A stretch of DNA of 64,000 bases from Alicyclobacillus sp. (GTDB lineage Bacteria > Bacillota > Bacilli > Alicyclobacillales > Alicyclobacillaceae): assembly GCA_023511725.1 (NCBI GenBank), contig JAIMAY010000007.1, forward strand, positions 35,314 to 99,313, in the 5' to 3' direction. The notes beneath the pieces are model-generated. The model saw only the letters and a program-made list of their open reading frames with translations. It did no database searches and was not told the origin of the DNA. A program made the position numbers and the translations under genes. Shown here in pieces: positions 26,117-36,278 of the stretch (position 1 is its first letter; each line of letters starts with the position of its first letter).

Positions 26117-28207
26117 TCAGGGCTGGCGCTTCGGCACGGCATCCTCGACCGAGGTGTAAGCGGTCATCTGCTTCCAGTTGGACGGAATCGCGGTGGATGT
26201 CCATTCGTTGGGCGGGAAGAACTCGTGGTGCTCCTTGAAGTACTCGTCCAGCACCTGCCGTGCTAACGGCACGGCCGCCTCACTACTCTCGCCGCCTCCC
26301 GGAACGCGTACCGCAATGGCCACCTGCGGGTTGTCGGCCGGCGCGTACCCGATGAACATGGAGATGTTCTGCATCTGACCATTCACCAGATACTGCGCGG
26401 TACCAGTTTTACCCGCCGCCTTGTACGGCGCGTCGTGGAAGCTTCCATACGCCGTCCCACCTGGCGCATTGCACACGTCGTACATGCCCTGTTTGACGAC
26501 CTGCCAATACTGCGGTTTGACGTTGATGGTGTCAAGCACCACCGGTTGGACCTGTTGCTTCACGGAGCCGTCGGGATTCAGAATGGCGTCCAACACGTGT
26601 GGTTGTAGACGTTTCCCATTTGTGGCAAGTGTGAGCGCGTACTGCGCCAACTCAATCGGCGTGACGTACTGCTGCTGGCCAATCCCCGCGAGCGGCAGCA
26701 CGGTAAGCTTGTAATCGGTGGGATTCACCACCCGGTCGTTGAACTTTCCTGTCTTTGCCATGCTCTGCATCGCCGTGAGCAACGGGTAGTCGTAGGAGAT
26801 GACCTTTTTTGGATCCCTTTTGTCAATATTATCGTCGAAGAAATACCCGGCTTCCTCCCCCGGCAGGTCGATGCCGGTGAACTGCCCGAGGCCAAACAGC
26901 CATTCCCAGTAGAACAGCGTGTTGAGCCCCTTCACGCGGTCGGTATCGGACCATTCGGCGAGGGACTCTCCCGCAGGAACACCGCCATGCCACTTGCCGA
27001 GCCAAAGCCCAAGATAGTAAAAGAACGTGTCGCACGACTCCTGAATGGCCTTGACAGGGTTGACCAGGCCGTGACCACCGGGTTGCCAGTCATGCCTGAC
27101 ATCATTCCCGATGCGCACATAACCCGGATCCGAAATGGTCGTGTCCGGCGTGATCACACCGCTCATCAGGCCCGCGATGGTGTTGACAGGCTTGACCGTG
27201 GACCCAAGTTGCAGCTTCCCCATGATCGCGTAGTTGTAAAATGCATGGGTTTGGTTCATGTATTTATCCCGCTGCGCCTGATCCACCTGCGCGCCACCCG
27301 TGGGGACGAACCAATTCGGGTCGTAGTATGGGTAGCTCGCCATCGCCAGCACACCGCCCGTCTTCACATCCAGCACAACGACCTCGACGTCCTGCGGGAC
27401 GTATCCGTATTTCTCGCGAACCGTCTTGAGTTCATCGACGATGTACTGCTGCACCATGGCCTGCAGATGGCCGTCCACCGTGAGCCGGATGGAGGAGCCG
27501 CTCTGCGGCGCCGGATCATACCCGAGGTAACGAAGTGGCACTCCGAGGCTGTTGGTCTCCACCACCTGCTCTCCGAGCGTCCCCTGAAGGATCGACTCGT
27601 ACTCGGCTTCGACGCCGGCCTTGCCAATCTTCTGCACCTGCGGATTGTACCCCTGGTACTGCGGCAGCTTCATGTCATCGGGTGAAGGGGAACCCAAATA
27701 GCCAAGGATGTGGCAGGCGAGATCACCATAAGGATAGACCCGCTCAGGTGTCGGCACGACCTCCAACCCCGGCAGTTCGGTTTGGTGCTCCTCGATGAAC
27801 GAAATCTGCTCCGGCGTGGCCCCCTCCAGCAGTGTGATCTGTGTGAGGTAGCCCAGTTTGTTCGCCATCGTGTTCTCGAGATCCGACGCCTTCATGTGAA
27901 ACACGGGCGCCAGCAGTTGCGCCATCGCGTGATAGTCCTGCTGCTTGGAGCGAAGACGCGTCAAAATGACATCAAATGATGGTTGGTCATACGCCAACAA
28001 TTGCCCGTTGGCATCGTAGATCCACCCGCGCGCCGGAGCCACCGGCAGCTTGGCCAGCATCGTGTTCTGCGCCTCCTGCCGGAGTTCCGCTCCCTGCCCG
28101 ATTTGGACGTAGGCGAGGCGCAGGATCAGCGATGCGAGCGAGGCAAAGATCATCCCATACATCCACTGCACACGTCGCAGCCGCGGGTTCTGATCCTTGT
28201 CGTCCAT
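26117..28207 (-). CDS. mrdA: class B penicillin-binding protein (PBP2/MrdA type)
   Basis: 696 residues. One N-terminal membrane helix (about residues 15-35) anchors it outside the cytoplasm. A dimerisation domain starts with the conserved APARGWIYDANG stretch, and the transpeptidase domain shows STVK (catalytic Ser and Lys, in LGSTVKP), the SxN-like SCD triad, and KTGTAQY near the C-terminus. It cross-links peptidoglycan, probably with a SEDS glycosyltransferase in elongation or spore wall synthesis. Flanked by its own terminator; the upstream 199-base gap separates it from divergent nfo. Confidence 0.92.
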   Translation of the reverse strand: MDDKDQNPRLRRVQWMYGMIFASLASLILRLAYVQIGQGAELRQEAQNTMLAKLPVAPARGWIYDANGQLLAYDQPSFDVILTRLRSKQQDYHAMAQLLAPVFHMKASDLENTMANKLGYLTQITLLEGATPEQISFIEEHQTELPGLEVVPTPERVYPYGDLACHILGYLGSPSPDDMKLPQYQGYNPQVQKIGKAGVEAEYESILQGTLGEQVVETNSLGVPLRYLGYDPAPQSGSSIRLTVDGHLQAMVQQYIVDELKTVREKYGYVPQDVEVVVLDVKTGGVLAMASYPYYDPNWFVPTGGAQVDQAQRDKYMNQTHAFYNYAIMGKLQLGSTVKPVNTIAGLMSGVITPDTTISDPGYVRIGNDVRHDWQPGGHGLVNPVKAIQESCDTFFYYLGLWLGKWHGGVPAGESLAEWSDTDRVKGLNTLFYWEWLFGLGQFTGIDLPGEEAGYFFDDNIDKRDPKKVISYDYPLLTAMQSMAKTGKFNDRVVNPTDYKLTVLPLAGIGQQQYVTPIELAQYALTLATNGKRLQPHVLDAILNPDGSVKQQVQPVVLDTINVKPQYWQVVKQGMYDVCNAPGGTAYGSFHDAPYKAAGKTGTAQYLVNGQMQNISMFIGYAPADNPQVAIAVRVPGGGESSEAAVPLARQVLDEYFKEHHEFFPPNEWTSTAIPSNWKQMTAYTSVEDAVPKRQP

Positions 28208-28346
28208 CCCCGTCCCTCCCCCACCAGATTCTCGTCAATCCTCACCACAGGCATTGTACCACCCGGACGTAACGAAACCCACCGCGGAGGTGAGACTGTC
28301 AACATTTGTCCCGCCGCTGTCACGCGCGGGGAGCGCTTCGTCCCGG

Positions 28347-28375
28347 TTTCGGCACCGGTGAAAAATTGCTATGCT
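28347..28375 (+). promoter_or_regulatory. extended -10 promoter of nfo
   Basis: TGCTATGCT at 28367-28375 is an extended -10 (TGn plus TATGCT), with a poor -35. The rest of the 199-base gap shows nothing recognisable. Confidence 0.45.
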
Positions 28376-28406
28376 AGTCCCGAAGCCCTAAACGGGAGGT
28401 ACGCGC

Positions 28407-29309
28407 ATGTCCCCAGTGAACGCCGTCCGTCCGAACACCATCCTGCTCGGCGCCAACGTATCGGTGGCCAAAACGGGACTGGTGGCGGCGGTGGAGGAAA
28501 CCATTCGTTACGATGCGAACACCTTCATGATCTATACCCGCAGCAATCGCGGCGGCAAAGCCCGGCCCATTACCGAGTTCAACCGCGACGAGGGTCTGCG
28601 CAGGATGGCGGAGCACGGCATCGTGGACCCCGTCGTGCATCTGTCCTATCTCGTCAATCTCGCCAGTCCCAAGGAGAGCACCTGGGAATACGGCATCATG
28701 GTCCTCAAAGAAGAGATTGAGCGTGTGGAGTATCTGGGGTTTCGCTACATCGTCATGCATCCGGGCAGTCACGTGGGAGAAGGTCCGGCGTACGCCATTC
28801 GCAGGATTGTCGAGGCGCTGGACAGCATCCTCACCGGGGAGGAAAAGCTGTGGCTGTGCTTGGAGACAATGGCTGGCGACGGCTCCAAGGTGGGCAACTC
28901 GCTGGAGGAAATTGCCGAGATCATCGCCCTCGCCAAGCACCCAGAGAAGCTGGCGGTCTGCATCGACACCTGCCACAACTTCAGTTACGGCTATGACATC
29001 GTGGGAGACTTTGATGGGTTCCTGCAGCACTTTGATGACGTGATTGGTCTGGACCGGCTCAAGGTGGCGCATATCAATGACTCCAAACACCCGTTCGGCG
29101 CTCGCAAAGACAGGCATGCCAACATCGGCGAGGGCGCCATCGGGCTGGAGGCGCTGCATCGCATCGTCCATCACGAAGTGTTGCGCGGCATTCCGCTGAT
29201 CCTGGAGACGCCGGACGGCAAGTACCGCGCGGAAATCGACATGCTCCTCGACCGCGAACCGGGACCGCCGGAGTTGTACGTCCCGGTGGGCGGCGCCCCA
29301 GAAGGATGA
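28407..29309 (+). CDS. nfo: endonuclease IV (AP endonuclease)
   Basis: 300 residues, TIM-barrel AP endonuclease that nicks 5' of abasic sites in base excision repair using three zinc ions. Metal-binding loops are visible: MHPGSHVGEG, CLETMAGDG, CIDTCHNFSYGYD, HINDSKHPFGARKDRHANIGEG and a final LETPD. Length and order match Nfo/YqfS. ATG at 28407 follows GGGAGG. Monocistronic with a strong hairpin after the stop. Confidence 0.96.
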   Translation: MSPVNAVRPNTILLGANVSVAKTGLVAAVEETIRYDANTFMIYTRSNRGGKARPITEFNRDEGLRRMAEHGIVDPVVHLSYLVNLASPKESTWEYGIMVLKEEIERVEYLGFRYIVMHPGSHVGEGPAYAIRRIVEALDSILTGEEKLWLCLETMAGDGSKVGNSLEEIAEIIALAKHPEKLAVCIDTCHNFSYGYDIVGDFDGFLQHFDDVIGLDRLKVAHINDSKHPFGARKDRHANIGEGAIGLEALHRIVHHEVLRGIPLILETPDGKYRAEIDMLLDREPGPPELYVPVGGAPEG

Positions 29310-29335
29310 GTCCCGCCCGCGACCGCGGACGTCTA

Positions 29336-29365
29336 TGGGGATGCCCCCTGGGGGACGCATCCCCA
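29336..29365. terminator. bidirectional hairpin between nfo and mazG-like gene
   Basis: TGGGGATGC (29336-29344) pairs with GCATCCCCA (29357-29365), with further C/G pairing inside. It lies between converging genes. Confidence 0.75.
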
Positions 29366-29367
29366 CT

Positions 29368-29757
29368 TCAACCGGCCCCATCTGTCGAGGCCGGGTTCTC
29401 CGCAATGTACCCTTTTTGTCGCAGTTTTTCTACGTGCCGCTCAATCTCCTCATCCATGTTGATCCCATAAAGCTCCTCAATCACAAACATCATCGAGGTC
29501 GCCGTCTGCGCCACGTCCAACAGTTCCGTCACGATGGCGCGCACGACCTCCGCCTCATCGCGCACCTCACGTTCCCCGGACAACCCCCGAAACTTGCCGA
29601 TGGCCTGCGCCAGCTCCCCAACCTCTTCCGTGATCTTGAGCATCGTCGATTCCAGCGTCGGTCGCAATCCCGTGAGCCGCGGCAGCGAGATGGTTTTCCT
29701 CTCCATTCCGCGGTCAGGCACTTGTACCGCTTGACGATCCCGCGTCAACCCCGTCAC
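29368..29757 (-). CDS. MazG-like nucleotide pyrophosphohydrolase
   Basis: 129 residues from GTG 29757 (a shorter ATG start at 29706 is possible; neither has a strong ribosome site). All-alpha NTP-PPase signature: KITEEVGELAQAIGKF and, about 40 residues on, ELLDVAQTATSMMF, the paired acidic motifs that bind magnesium. The family hydrolyses non-canonical or excess NTPs to NMPs. Convergent with nfo and divergent from the LysM gene. A TATACT element lies at 29781-29786 on minus, without a clear -35. Confidence 0.82.
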   Translation of the reverse strand: MTGLTRDRQAVQVPDRGMERKTISLPRLTGLRPTLESTMLKITEEVGELAQAIGKFRGLSGEREVRDEAEVVRAIVTELLDVAQTATSMMFVIEELYGINMDEEIERHVEKLRQKGYIAENPASTDGAG

Positions 29758-29875
29758 CCCCGCTCGTCCCGGTTGCCTCTAGTATACCCCTGCACGGATG
29801 AACGTACGGTTTAGATTCTCTCACTTCTGTCAACACTATGAAAGCCAGCAACTCTCACAAGAAAGGATGAGGAGA

Positions 29876-30559
29876 GTGGCCAGAAACCGACGATGGTTCC
29901 TTCTCGCCGCCGCTGTGTTTACGCTGACACCCGTCGTGGCGTGGGCGGCCGTGCCGGTTCCCGCAGGTCTCTGGAGTGGCGGAGACCGGATCAACACGTG
30001 GCAGATGGCCAGTTACACCGTGCAGCCGGGGGACACGTTGTGGGATCTGTCGAAGAAGCTGGGCGTACCGCTGGAGCTTTTGATTGCCGACAACGATATC
30101 ACGGACCCGCATTTCCTGCAGCCCGGTCAGGTGCTGCACTATCCCGCCTGGCTGGCGAACGCGCCGTCCGCTCAGGCGCCGGCGCCGAGCACGACATCGC
30201 GCGACGGCATGGCGCTTTTGCCTACAGATCTGGGCAACGGTACCGTGATGTTCTGTACACTCACCGCTTACACCGCGGGCTATGAGTCCACCGGCAAGCG
30301 TCCGGGCGATCCGGACTACGGCATCACCTCAACTGGCGCCGTGGCCCGGCAGGGCGTCACCATCGCCGTCGACCCGCGGGTCATCCCGTATGGCTCGCGC
30401 GTCTTCATACCCGGCCTCGGTTGGCGCGTGGCGCAGGATACCGGCGGCGCCATCGTGGGCCACCGCATCGACGTGTTCTTCACGAACCTGAGCGATGCGC
30501 TGCAATTCGGTGTCCGGCGCGACGTGCCCGTGTACGTGATCCCGCCGAGCGGAGACTGA
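29876..30559 (+). CDS. secreted LysM and 3D-domain cell-wall protein
   Basis: About 227 residues. A signal peptide (RNRRWFLLAAAVFTLTPVVAWA), a LysM peptidoglycan-binding domain (YTVQPGDTLWDLSKKLGV through LQPGQVLHYP), a linker, and a C-terminal 3D domain with the aspartates that name it (TIAVDPRVIPYGS, AQDTGGAIVGHRIDVFF). The layout matches Bacillus YocH/YuiC-type lytic transglycosylase-like proteins that remodel the wall. GTG at 29876, eight bases after AAAGGA, was chosen; ATG 29867 is also in frame. Confidence 0.87.
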   Translation: MARNRRWFLLAAAVFTLTPVVAWAAVPVPAGLWSGGDRINTWQMASYTVQPGDTLWDLSKKLGVPLELLIADNDITDPHFLQPGQVLHYPAWLANAPSAQAPAPSTTSRDGMALLPTDLGNGTVMFCTLTAYTAGYESTGKRPGDPDYGITSTGAVARQGVTIAVDPRVIPYGSRVFIPGLGWRVAQDTGGAIVGHRIDVFFTNLSDALQFGVRRDVPVYVIPPSGD

Positions 30560-30569
30560 CGACATGCGC

Positions 30570-30610
30570 AAGGGCCGCCGGGCGCGGTTGATCCGCCTCC
30601 GGCGGCCCTT
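30570..30610. terminator. bidirectional hairpin between LysM gene and fadE
   Basis: A perfect 12-bp stem (30570-30581 with 30599-30610) and a 17-base loop between converging genes. Each outer arm ends in A/T pairs. Confidence 0.75.
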
Positions 30611-30636
30611 CCACGTAAGCCGTAGCAGGTCCGGTG

Positions 30637-32415
30637 TTAGGACACGTACTTCTCCGCTTCAATCACGCGCTGCGCAATCCGGCGCTTGATCACCTTGCTG
30701 TTGACAGGCTCAAACGCGGTCAGCTTGCGCAACACGCCGAGGTGCGTGCGCAGGGTCTCGCCGTCCTCCATGGCGGCAAGAATCTCACGCGCCCAGCCCT
30801 CGATACGGCCGACGGCCTCGCGGGTGTAGACGGTCACCATGTCCACCTTGTTCTCGGCGTCATCGCCGCGGGCCAGCGCTTTCGCCGCACGCAGCAGGGC
30901 ACTTTCGACCGCATAGATCTCAATCGCGATGTTGGCGAGGTTCGCAAGAATCTCCTGCTCGTCCTTCAGCGCCTGCATGTACTTCTGAACCGCGAGGCCG
31001 CCCACGAACAGGAACACCTTCTTCGCGAGCGCAAGCAGGTGCTTCTCCGCCGCGAGCGGTGCATCTGTCTGCGGCGCCGGGATGTCGCCGCCCAGTTCGG
31101 CCTGCACCGCCTGCACAGCCGGCAACAGCGCCAACTCACCCTTCATCGCCTTGCGCAACAGCATGTCGGGGATGAGCAGACGGTTGATCTCATTCGTCCC
31201 CTCGAAGATCCGGTTGATACGGGCGTCGCGGTACGCCGTTTCAATCGGGTAGTCCTGGATGAAGCCGTAGCCGCCGTGGATCTGGACGCCCTCATCCACC
31301 ACGTAACCGAGCGCTTCGGAGGCGTACACCTTGTTGATGGAGCACTCCAGCGCGTACTCCTCAATCGCCTTGGCCACCGCGCGGCCGTCGTTCAGGTCTT
31401 CGACGAGATCGAGCCGCTTGTCGATGTCACCGGTGAGCCGGTACGCCATGGATTCGGTCACATACGTGCGGATGTTCATGTCCGCCAGCTTCTGCTGGAT
31501 CAGCGGGAAGTTCGCGATAGCCGTCTTGAACTGCTTGCGCTCCTTCGCGTACTTCACCGACATCTCGAGCGCGGACTTCATACCGCCCGTGGAACCCACC
31601 GCCAGTTTGTAGCGGCCGATGTTGAGGATATTGAAGGCGATCACGTGGCCGCGGCCGGGTTCACCGAGCAGGTTCTCCACCGGCACCTTCACGTCTTCGA
31701 GGATGAGCGGACGCGTGGATGACGCCTTGATGCCCATCTTCTTCTCCTCGGGACCCGTCGACACACCCGGGAAGTCGCGCTCCACGATGAACGCCGAGAA
31801 CTTCTCGCCATCAATCTTCGCGTACACGATGAAAATGTCCGCGAAGCCCGCGTTGGTGATGAACTGCTTTTGCCCGTTCAGGATGTAGTACTTGCCATCC
31901 TCGGACAGACGCGCCGTCGTCTTCGCACCCAGCGCGTCCGATCCGCTCCCCGGCTCGGTCAGGGCATACGCCGCAATCTTCTCTCCGCTGGCCAGTGCCG
32001 GCAGGTACTTGCGCTTTTGCTCCTCGTTGCCGAAGAACACAATCGGCAGTGAGCCGATGCCCACATGCGCTCCGTGGCTCAGCGCGAATGATCCGCCGCG
32101 CGTGATGTACTCGGTGATCAGCGCGGACGAGACCTTGTCCAGCCCGAGACCCTCATAGGCTTCCGGTACATCGGCGGCGAGCAGCCCGAGTTCACCCGCC
32201 TTGCGCAGCAACTCCACAGTCAGCGCCCAATCCTGGTGCTCCAGGCGCTCGCGGTTCGGCAGCACTTCACCTTCGACGAACTGCCGCGTGGTCTCGGCAA
32301 TCATCAGATGCTCCTGCGTGAACTCCTCAGGCGTGAACACCTGCTCCGGCCGCGTATCCTCAATCAGGAATGCGGCGCCTTTGACGATGTTGTCCAGTTT
32401 CTGCTCCGTTGCCAT
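30637..32415 (-). CDS. fadE: acyl-CoA dehydrogenase FadE
   Basis: 592 residues, about 200 longer than simple acyl-CoA dehydrogenases, as in the B. subtilis FadE (YusJ) group. The core has [30 protein letters not shown], and [14 protein letters not shown] with the catalytic-base region. A C-terminal helical extension of about 170 residues follows. Third gene of fadN-fadA-fadE; ATG at 32415 behind GGGAGG, 54 bases after the fadA stop. It does the first oxidation of each beta-oxidation turn. Confidence 0.94.
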   Translation of the reverse strand: MATEQKLDNIVKGAAFLIEDTRPEQVFTPEEFTQEHLMIAETTRQFVEGEVLPNRERLEHQDWALTVELLRKAGELGLLAADVPEAYEGLGLDKVSSALITEYITRGGSFALSHGAHVGIGSLPIVFFGNEEQKRKYLPALASGEKIAAYALTEPGSGSDALGAKTTARLSEDGKYYILNGQKQFITNAGFADIFIVYAKIDGEKFSAFIVERDFPGVSTGPEEKKMGIKASSTRPLILEDVKVPVENLLGEPGRGHVIAFNILNIGRYKLAVGSTGGMKSALEMSVKYAKERKQFKTAIANFPLIQQKLADMNIRTYVTESMAYRLTGDIDKRLDLVEDLNDGRAVAKAIEEYALECSINKVYASEALGYVVDEGVQIHGGYGFIQDYPIETAYRDARINRIFEGTNEINRLLIPDMLLRKAMKGELALLPAVQAVQAELGGDIPAPQTDAPLAAEKHLLALAKKVFLFVGGLAVQKYMQALKDEQEILANLANIAIEIYAVESALLRAAKALARGDDAENKVDMVTVYTREAVGRIEGWAREILAAMEDGETLRTHLGVLRKLTAFEPVNSKVIKRRIAQRVIEAEKYVS

Positions 32416-32469
32416 CGTATGCCAACCTCCCGTTCTCCTCTTCCAGTCTGGGTGCAGCCAAAGGTGGCC

Positions 32470-33651
32470 TCAGGCCAGCCGCTCGAAGACGCCGGCCGCA
32501 CCCATGCCGCCGCCGATGCACATCGTGACCAGGCCATAGCGCCCGCCGCGCCGGCGCAGTTCGTTGAGCAGCGACACCGTCAGGCGCGCACCGGTGCACC
32601 CCAGCGGATGACCGAGCGCGATGGCCCCGCCGTTGACGTTCACCTTCTCCATGTCCATGCCGAGGTGCCGGATGACGTACAGCGCCTGCGAGGCAAACGC
32701 TTCGTTGAGTTCAATCAGGTCGATGTCATCCAGGCTCAGGCCCGCCAGCTTCAGCGCCTTCGGCACCGCCGCGATGGGACCGATGCCCATGACATCGGGA
32801 TCGACACCGCCCACGGCGAACGAACGGAAGGCAGCCAGCGGCGTGAGGCCGAGTTCACGCGCCCGGTCCGCTGACATGATCAACACGGCCGCCGCGCCAT
32901 CGCTGGTCTGCGAGGAGTTGCCTGCCGTCACCGTGCCGTTCAGGCTGAACACAGGACGCAGCTTTGCCAGGGCCTCCAGCGATGTATCGTAGCGAACGCC
33001 TTCATCCGTATCGAACAGGCGTTCCCGGGTGTGGACTCGATGATCCTCACCCACCACCGTCTCCTTCACCGGGACGGGGACAATTTCGTCCTTGAACTTC
33101 CCTTCGCGGATGGCCGCCGCGGCGCGCTGGTGGCTGCGGAGCGCGAAGGCGTCCTGGTCCTCGCGCGAGATGCCGAAGCGCCGCGCCACTTCTTCCGCTG
33201 TGTGGCCCATCGACATGTAGACCTCCGGGAAGTGATCCGCCAGGTGCGGATTGGGCGAGATGTTGTAGCCCCCCATCGGCAGCATGCTCATGGACTCCAC
33301 GCCGCCGGCAATCAGAACCTCCGCCATCCCCGACATGATCTGCTGCGCTGCCATCGCAATCGTCTGCAGACCCGAAGAGCAAAAACGGTTCACGGTGACG
33401 CCGCACACAGACGTCGGCAGGCCCGCGCGCATCGCGATGATGCGTGCCATATTCATGCCCTGCTCCGCCTCCGGCGTGGCACAGCCGATGATCACATCTT
33501 CGATCTCGCCCTTATCTACCTGCGGCACGCGCCGCAGGAGTTCCTCCACGACCAGCGCGCCGAGGTCATCCGGGCGCGTGTTGCGCAGCGAGCCTTTCGG
33601 TGCCTTGCCGATGGGCGTGCGCACGCCCGCGACGATGACTGCTTCTCTCAC
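32470..33651 (-). CDS. fadA: acetyl-CoA C-acyltransferase FadA
   Basis: 393 residues, true thiolase. The nucleophilic Cys is present in [10 protein letters not shown] near residue 87, and the C-terminal catalytic His and Cys lie in [16 protein letters not shown] and [10 protein letters not shown]. It cleaves 3-ketoacyl-CoA with CoA. Start chosen as GTG 33651 because AGGAGGG lies seven bases before it; the in-frame ATG at 33669 has no ribosome site. Middle gene of the fad operon, between fadN and fadE. Confidence 0.94.
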   Translation of the reverse strand: MREAVIVAGVRTPIGKAPKGSLRNTRPDDLGALVVEELLRRVPQVDKGEIEDVIIGCATPEAEQGMNMARIIAMRAGLPTSVCGVTVNRFCSSGLQTIAMAAQQIMSGMAEVLIAGGVESMSMLPMGGYNISPNPHLADHFPEVYMSMGHTAEEVARRFGISREDQDAFALRSHQRAAAAIREGKFKDEIVPVPVKETVVGEDHRVHTRERLFDTDEGVRYDTSLEALAKLRPVFSLNGTVTAGNSSQTSDGAAAVLIMSADRARELGLTPLAAFRSFAVGGVDPDVMGIGPIAAVPKALKLAGLSLDDIDLIELNEAFASQALYVIRHLGMDMEKVNVNGGAIALGHPLGCTGARLTVSLLNELRRRGGRYGLVTMCIGGGMGAAGVFERLA

Positions 33652-33699
33652 GGTCTTCCCTCCTGTCATGGCGGGGCCGACAGCCCCGCCCTCCGCCGT

Positions 33700-36105
33700 T
33701 CAGTTGCGCAGCGGCTTGCCCGTCATGAGCATGTGCTGCATGCGTTCCTGCGTCTTGGGCTCGCCGACGAGGCTGAGGAACGCCTCGCGTTCCAGGTCCA
33801 ACAGGTATTGCTCGGTGACGAGCGTTCCCCGCGGTACCGCACCGCCGGTGAGCACCCGGATCAGGTGATGTGCAATCTTCTCGTCGTGCTCGGAGATGTA
33901 GCCGGCCTTCTTCATGCCAAACACGCCGATCTTCAGCATGGCGGCACCCGACTCGCCGACGACCGGGATCTTCCGCGGCACCTGGGGCTGATAGCCGGCC
34001 TTCGCCAGGCTGAGCGCCACCGTCTTGGCATCGTGGATCTGGTAATCCCGATTCACGCTGATGCCGTCCGAGTCTCGCAGGAAACCGAGCTTCCGAGCCT
34101 CCTTGGCGCTCGTCGAAACCTTCGCGGTCGCAATCGTTTCAAATGCGCGGCGCACGAACTGATCCAACCGCTCGTCGATGTTCTGCGGCACGTTCTCGAC
34201 GGCACGGATCAGCAGCTCCTTGTTGCCACCGCCACCGGGGATGAGACCCACACCGACCTCCACCAGGCCGATGTACGTTTCTGCCGCCGCCTGGATGCGG
34301 TCCGCAGGGAAGCACACCTCCGCGCCGCCACCCAGCGCCATCGCGTGCGGGGCCGCCACCACCGGCTTGCGCATGTACTTCAGCCGCAGCAGGGTCTGCT
34401 GGAACTCGTTGACCGTCTGGTCCAGGGCATCCCAGTGACCCGCCTGCGCTTCCATCAGCATCATCAGCAGGTTCGCGCCGACGCAGAAGTTGGGTGCCTG
34501 GTTGGCGATGACGAGCGCATCCCAGTTCTGCTCCACCTCATCCACCGCGATGTTGATCATCTCGACCACATCTGGACCGATGGCCTGCTTGAGCGAGTGG
34601 AACTCCAGGCAGACGACGCCGTCACCGATGTCGATCAAGCTGGCCCCCGTGTTCCGGCGCACCACGCGACCGGCCTCCTTGAGGCGTCCCAGCGAGATGA
34701 TCTCCTTCGGCTCGTCGATCTCGCGATATTCTCCCTTGCCGACGTAGAACCGCGGCGTCTCGCCAGGCTTCCGCTCGTAGAACGAGGTGCGTCCTGAAGC
34801 CAGCAGTTCCTCGACGAACGGGGGGATCTCGTCGCCCTCCTCGCGCATCCGAGCCACCGAACGCTCCAAGCCAATGGCATCCCACGTCTCGTACGGACCG
34901 AGTTCCCAGTTGAAGCCCCATTTCATCGCGTTGTCCACCGCCACGATGTCGTCGGCAATCTCGCCCTGTTTCCGGGCGGTGTACAGCAGGGTCTCCTTCA
35001 GCACGGTCCAGATGAAACGGCTCGCATCATCGTCGCCGTAGACCAGCGCCTGCAGCTTGCGTTCGAGCGTCGTCTGCGCTTTCGCCTTCTCCAGCGAGGC
35101 GGATTGGAGTTTCTTGCGCGGCCTGTATTCGAACGTGTTCAGGTCCAGCGCCAGGATCTCCTTGCCGGATGCGGTGCGCTCACGCTTGAAGAAGCCCTGG
35201 CCGGTCTTCTCGCCCAGCCAACGGTTCTCCACCATCTTCAGGATGTAATCCGGCAGTTCGAACGCCTTCTTCTCCCAGCTCTCGGACACCGAGTCGCGCA
35301 CGTTGTTGGCCACATGCACAAAGGTGTCAAGCCCCACCAGATCCAGCGTGCGGAAGGTGGCGCTTTTCGGCCGGCCCATGACCGGCCCCGTCAGTGCGTC
35401 GACCTCGTCCACGCCCAGGCCGAAGCGCTGCATCGCGTCCAGCGTGCGCAGCAGACCGTAGGTACCAATCCGGTTGGCGATGAAGTTGGGCGTATCCTTG
35501 GCAAGCACCACACCCTTGCCCAGTTCGCGCTCACCGAAGCGCTGCATGAAAGCCACGATGTCCGGATCCGTGTCGGGGCCGGGGATGATCTCCAGCAGCT
35601 TCATGTAGCGCGGCGGGTTGAAAAAGTGCGTGCCCAGAAAACGCTTGCGAAATGCTTCCGAGCGTCCCTCGACCATCGCCGCGATGGAGATGCCGGATGT
35701 GTTGGAACTCACGATGGCATCCGGCCGGGCGTGCTGCTCCACCTTGGCCAGCACGTCGCGCTTGACGGCCAGGTTCTCCACGACGGCCTCGATGATCCAG
35801 TCGCACTCGGCCAGACGCGGCAGGTCGTCGACTAGGTTGCCGGGTTCCACCAGCGCCGCGTCGTCGCTGTCATAGAACGCGGCGGGCCGTGCCTTGCGCG
35901 CATTCTCCAGACCGCGCAAGGAGAAACGATTGCGGACCTGGCGCGATTCCAGCGTCAGGCCCTTCTTTTTTTCCTCTTCCGTCAATTCGTTGGGCACAAT
36001 GTCCAGCAGCAGCACCGGAATGCCGACGTTGGCGAGATGGGCCGCAATGGCCGCTCCCATCACACCGGCGCCGAGCACTGCCGCCTTCCGAATCTGGCGC
36101 GTCAC
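33700..36105 (-). CDS. fadN: 3-hydroxyacyl-CoA dehydrogenase / enoyl-CoA hydratase FadN
   Basis: 801 residues (B. subtilis FadN is similar). The dehydrogenase half comes first: GAGVMGAAIAAHLANVG (NAD site), SSNTSG, and THFFNPPRYMKLLEI. A crotonase fold follows in the C-terminal third (VVAAPHAMALGGGAEVCF, GLIPGGGG oxyanion-hole region). It hydrates enoyl-CoA and oxidises the product. GTG at 36105 was chosen because GGAGG is nine bases upstream and the NAD motif begins soon after; a longer frame includes 110 residues with no homology. First gene of the operon. Confidence 0.94.
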   Translation of the reverse strand: MTRQIRKAAVLGAGVMGAAIAAHLANVGIPVLLLDIVPNELTEEEKKKGLTLESRQVRNRFSLRGLENARKARPAAFYDSDDAALVEPGNLVDDLPRLAECDWIIEAVVENLAVKRDVLAKVEQHARPDAIVSSNTSGISIAAMVEGRSEAFRKRFLGTHFFNPPRYMKLLEIIPGPDTDPDIVAFMQRFGERELGKGVVLAKDTPNFIANRIGTYGLLRTLDAMQRFGLGVDEVDALTGPVMGRPKSATFRTLDLVGLDTFVHVANNVRDSVSESWEKKAFELPDYILKMVENRWLGEKTGQGFFKRERTASGKEILALDLNTFEYRPRKKLQSASLEKAKAQTTLERKLQALVYGDDDASRFIWTVLKETLLYTARKQGEIADDIVAVDNAMKWGFNWELGPYETWDAIGLERSVARMREEGDEIPPFVEELLASGRTSFYERKPGETPRFYVGKGEYREIDEPKEIISLGRLKEAGRVVRRNTGASLIDIGDGVVCLEFHSLKQAIGPDVVEMINIAVDEVEQNWDALVIANQAPNFCVGANLLMMLMEAQAGHWDALDQTVNEFQQTLLRLKYMRKPVVAAPHAMALGGGAEVCFPADRIQAAAETYIGLVEVGVGLIPGGGGNKELLIRAVENVPQNIDERLDQFVRRAFETIATAKVSTSAKEARKLGFLRDSDGISVNRDYQIHDAKTVALSLAKAGYQPQVPRKIPVVGESGAAMLKIGVFGMKKAGYISEHDEKIAHHLIRVLTGGAVPRGTLVTEQYLLDLEREAFLSLVGEPKTQERMQHMLMTGKPLRN

Positions 36106-36136
36106 TTCATCCAGCCTCCCCGGAAACACATCGCAA

Positions 36137-36165
36137 TCTTTACCGACCAGTCGGTAGATTTGCAA
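36137..36165 (-). promoter_or_regulatory. promoter of fadN-fadA-fadE with TetR-type operator
   Basis: TACCGACCAGTCGGTA at 36141-36156 is a 16-base palindrome with seven-base perfect arms. It sits between a TTGCAA -35-like (36160-36165) and TAAAGA -10-like (36137-36142) hexamer spaced by 17, overlapping the -10. From memory, it resembles sites of TetR fatty-acid repressors such as Thermus PfmR, and not the TGAATGA type of B. subtilis FadR. Confidence 0.65.
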
Positions 36166-36278
36166 GTCCATCTTAGCAGAGATACATCCCAAACGCCAGC
36201 CCCGAAACGCTGGGAAAACGCCGTGCGCCCCCCGCGAAAGGCAGGGGGCCGGCGAGCCAACGCGAAGAAATGATACAC

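Noticed and set aside
33652..33669. ATG at 33669 as the fadA start
   Set aside because: No Shine-Dalgarno sequence precedes it; the sequence just after it is itself the ribosome site for GTG 33651.
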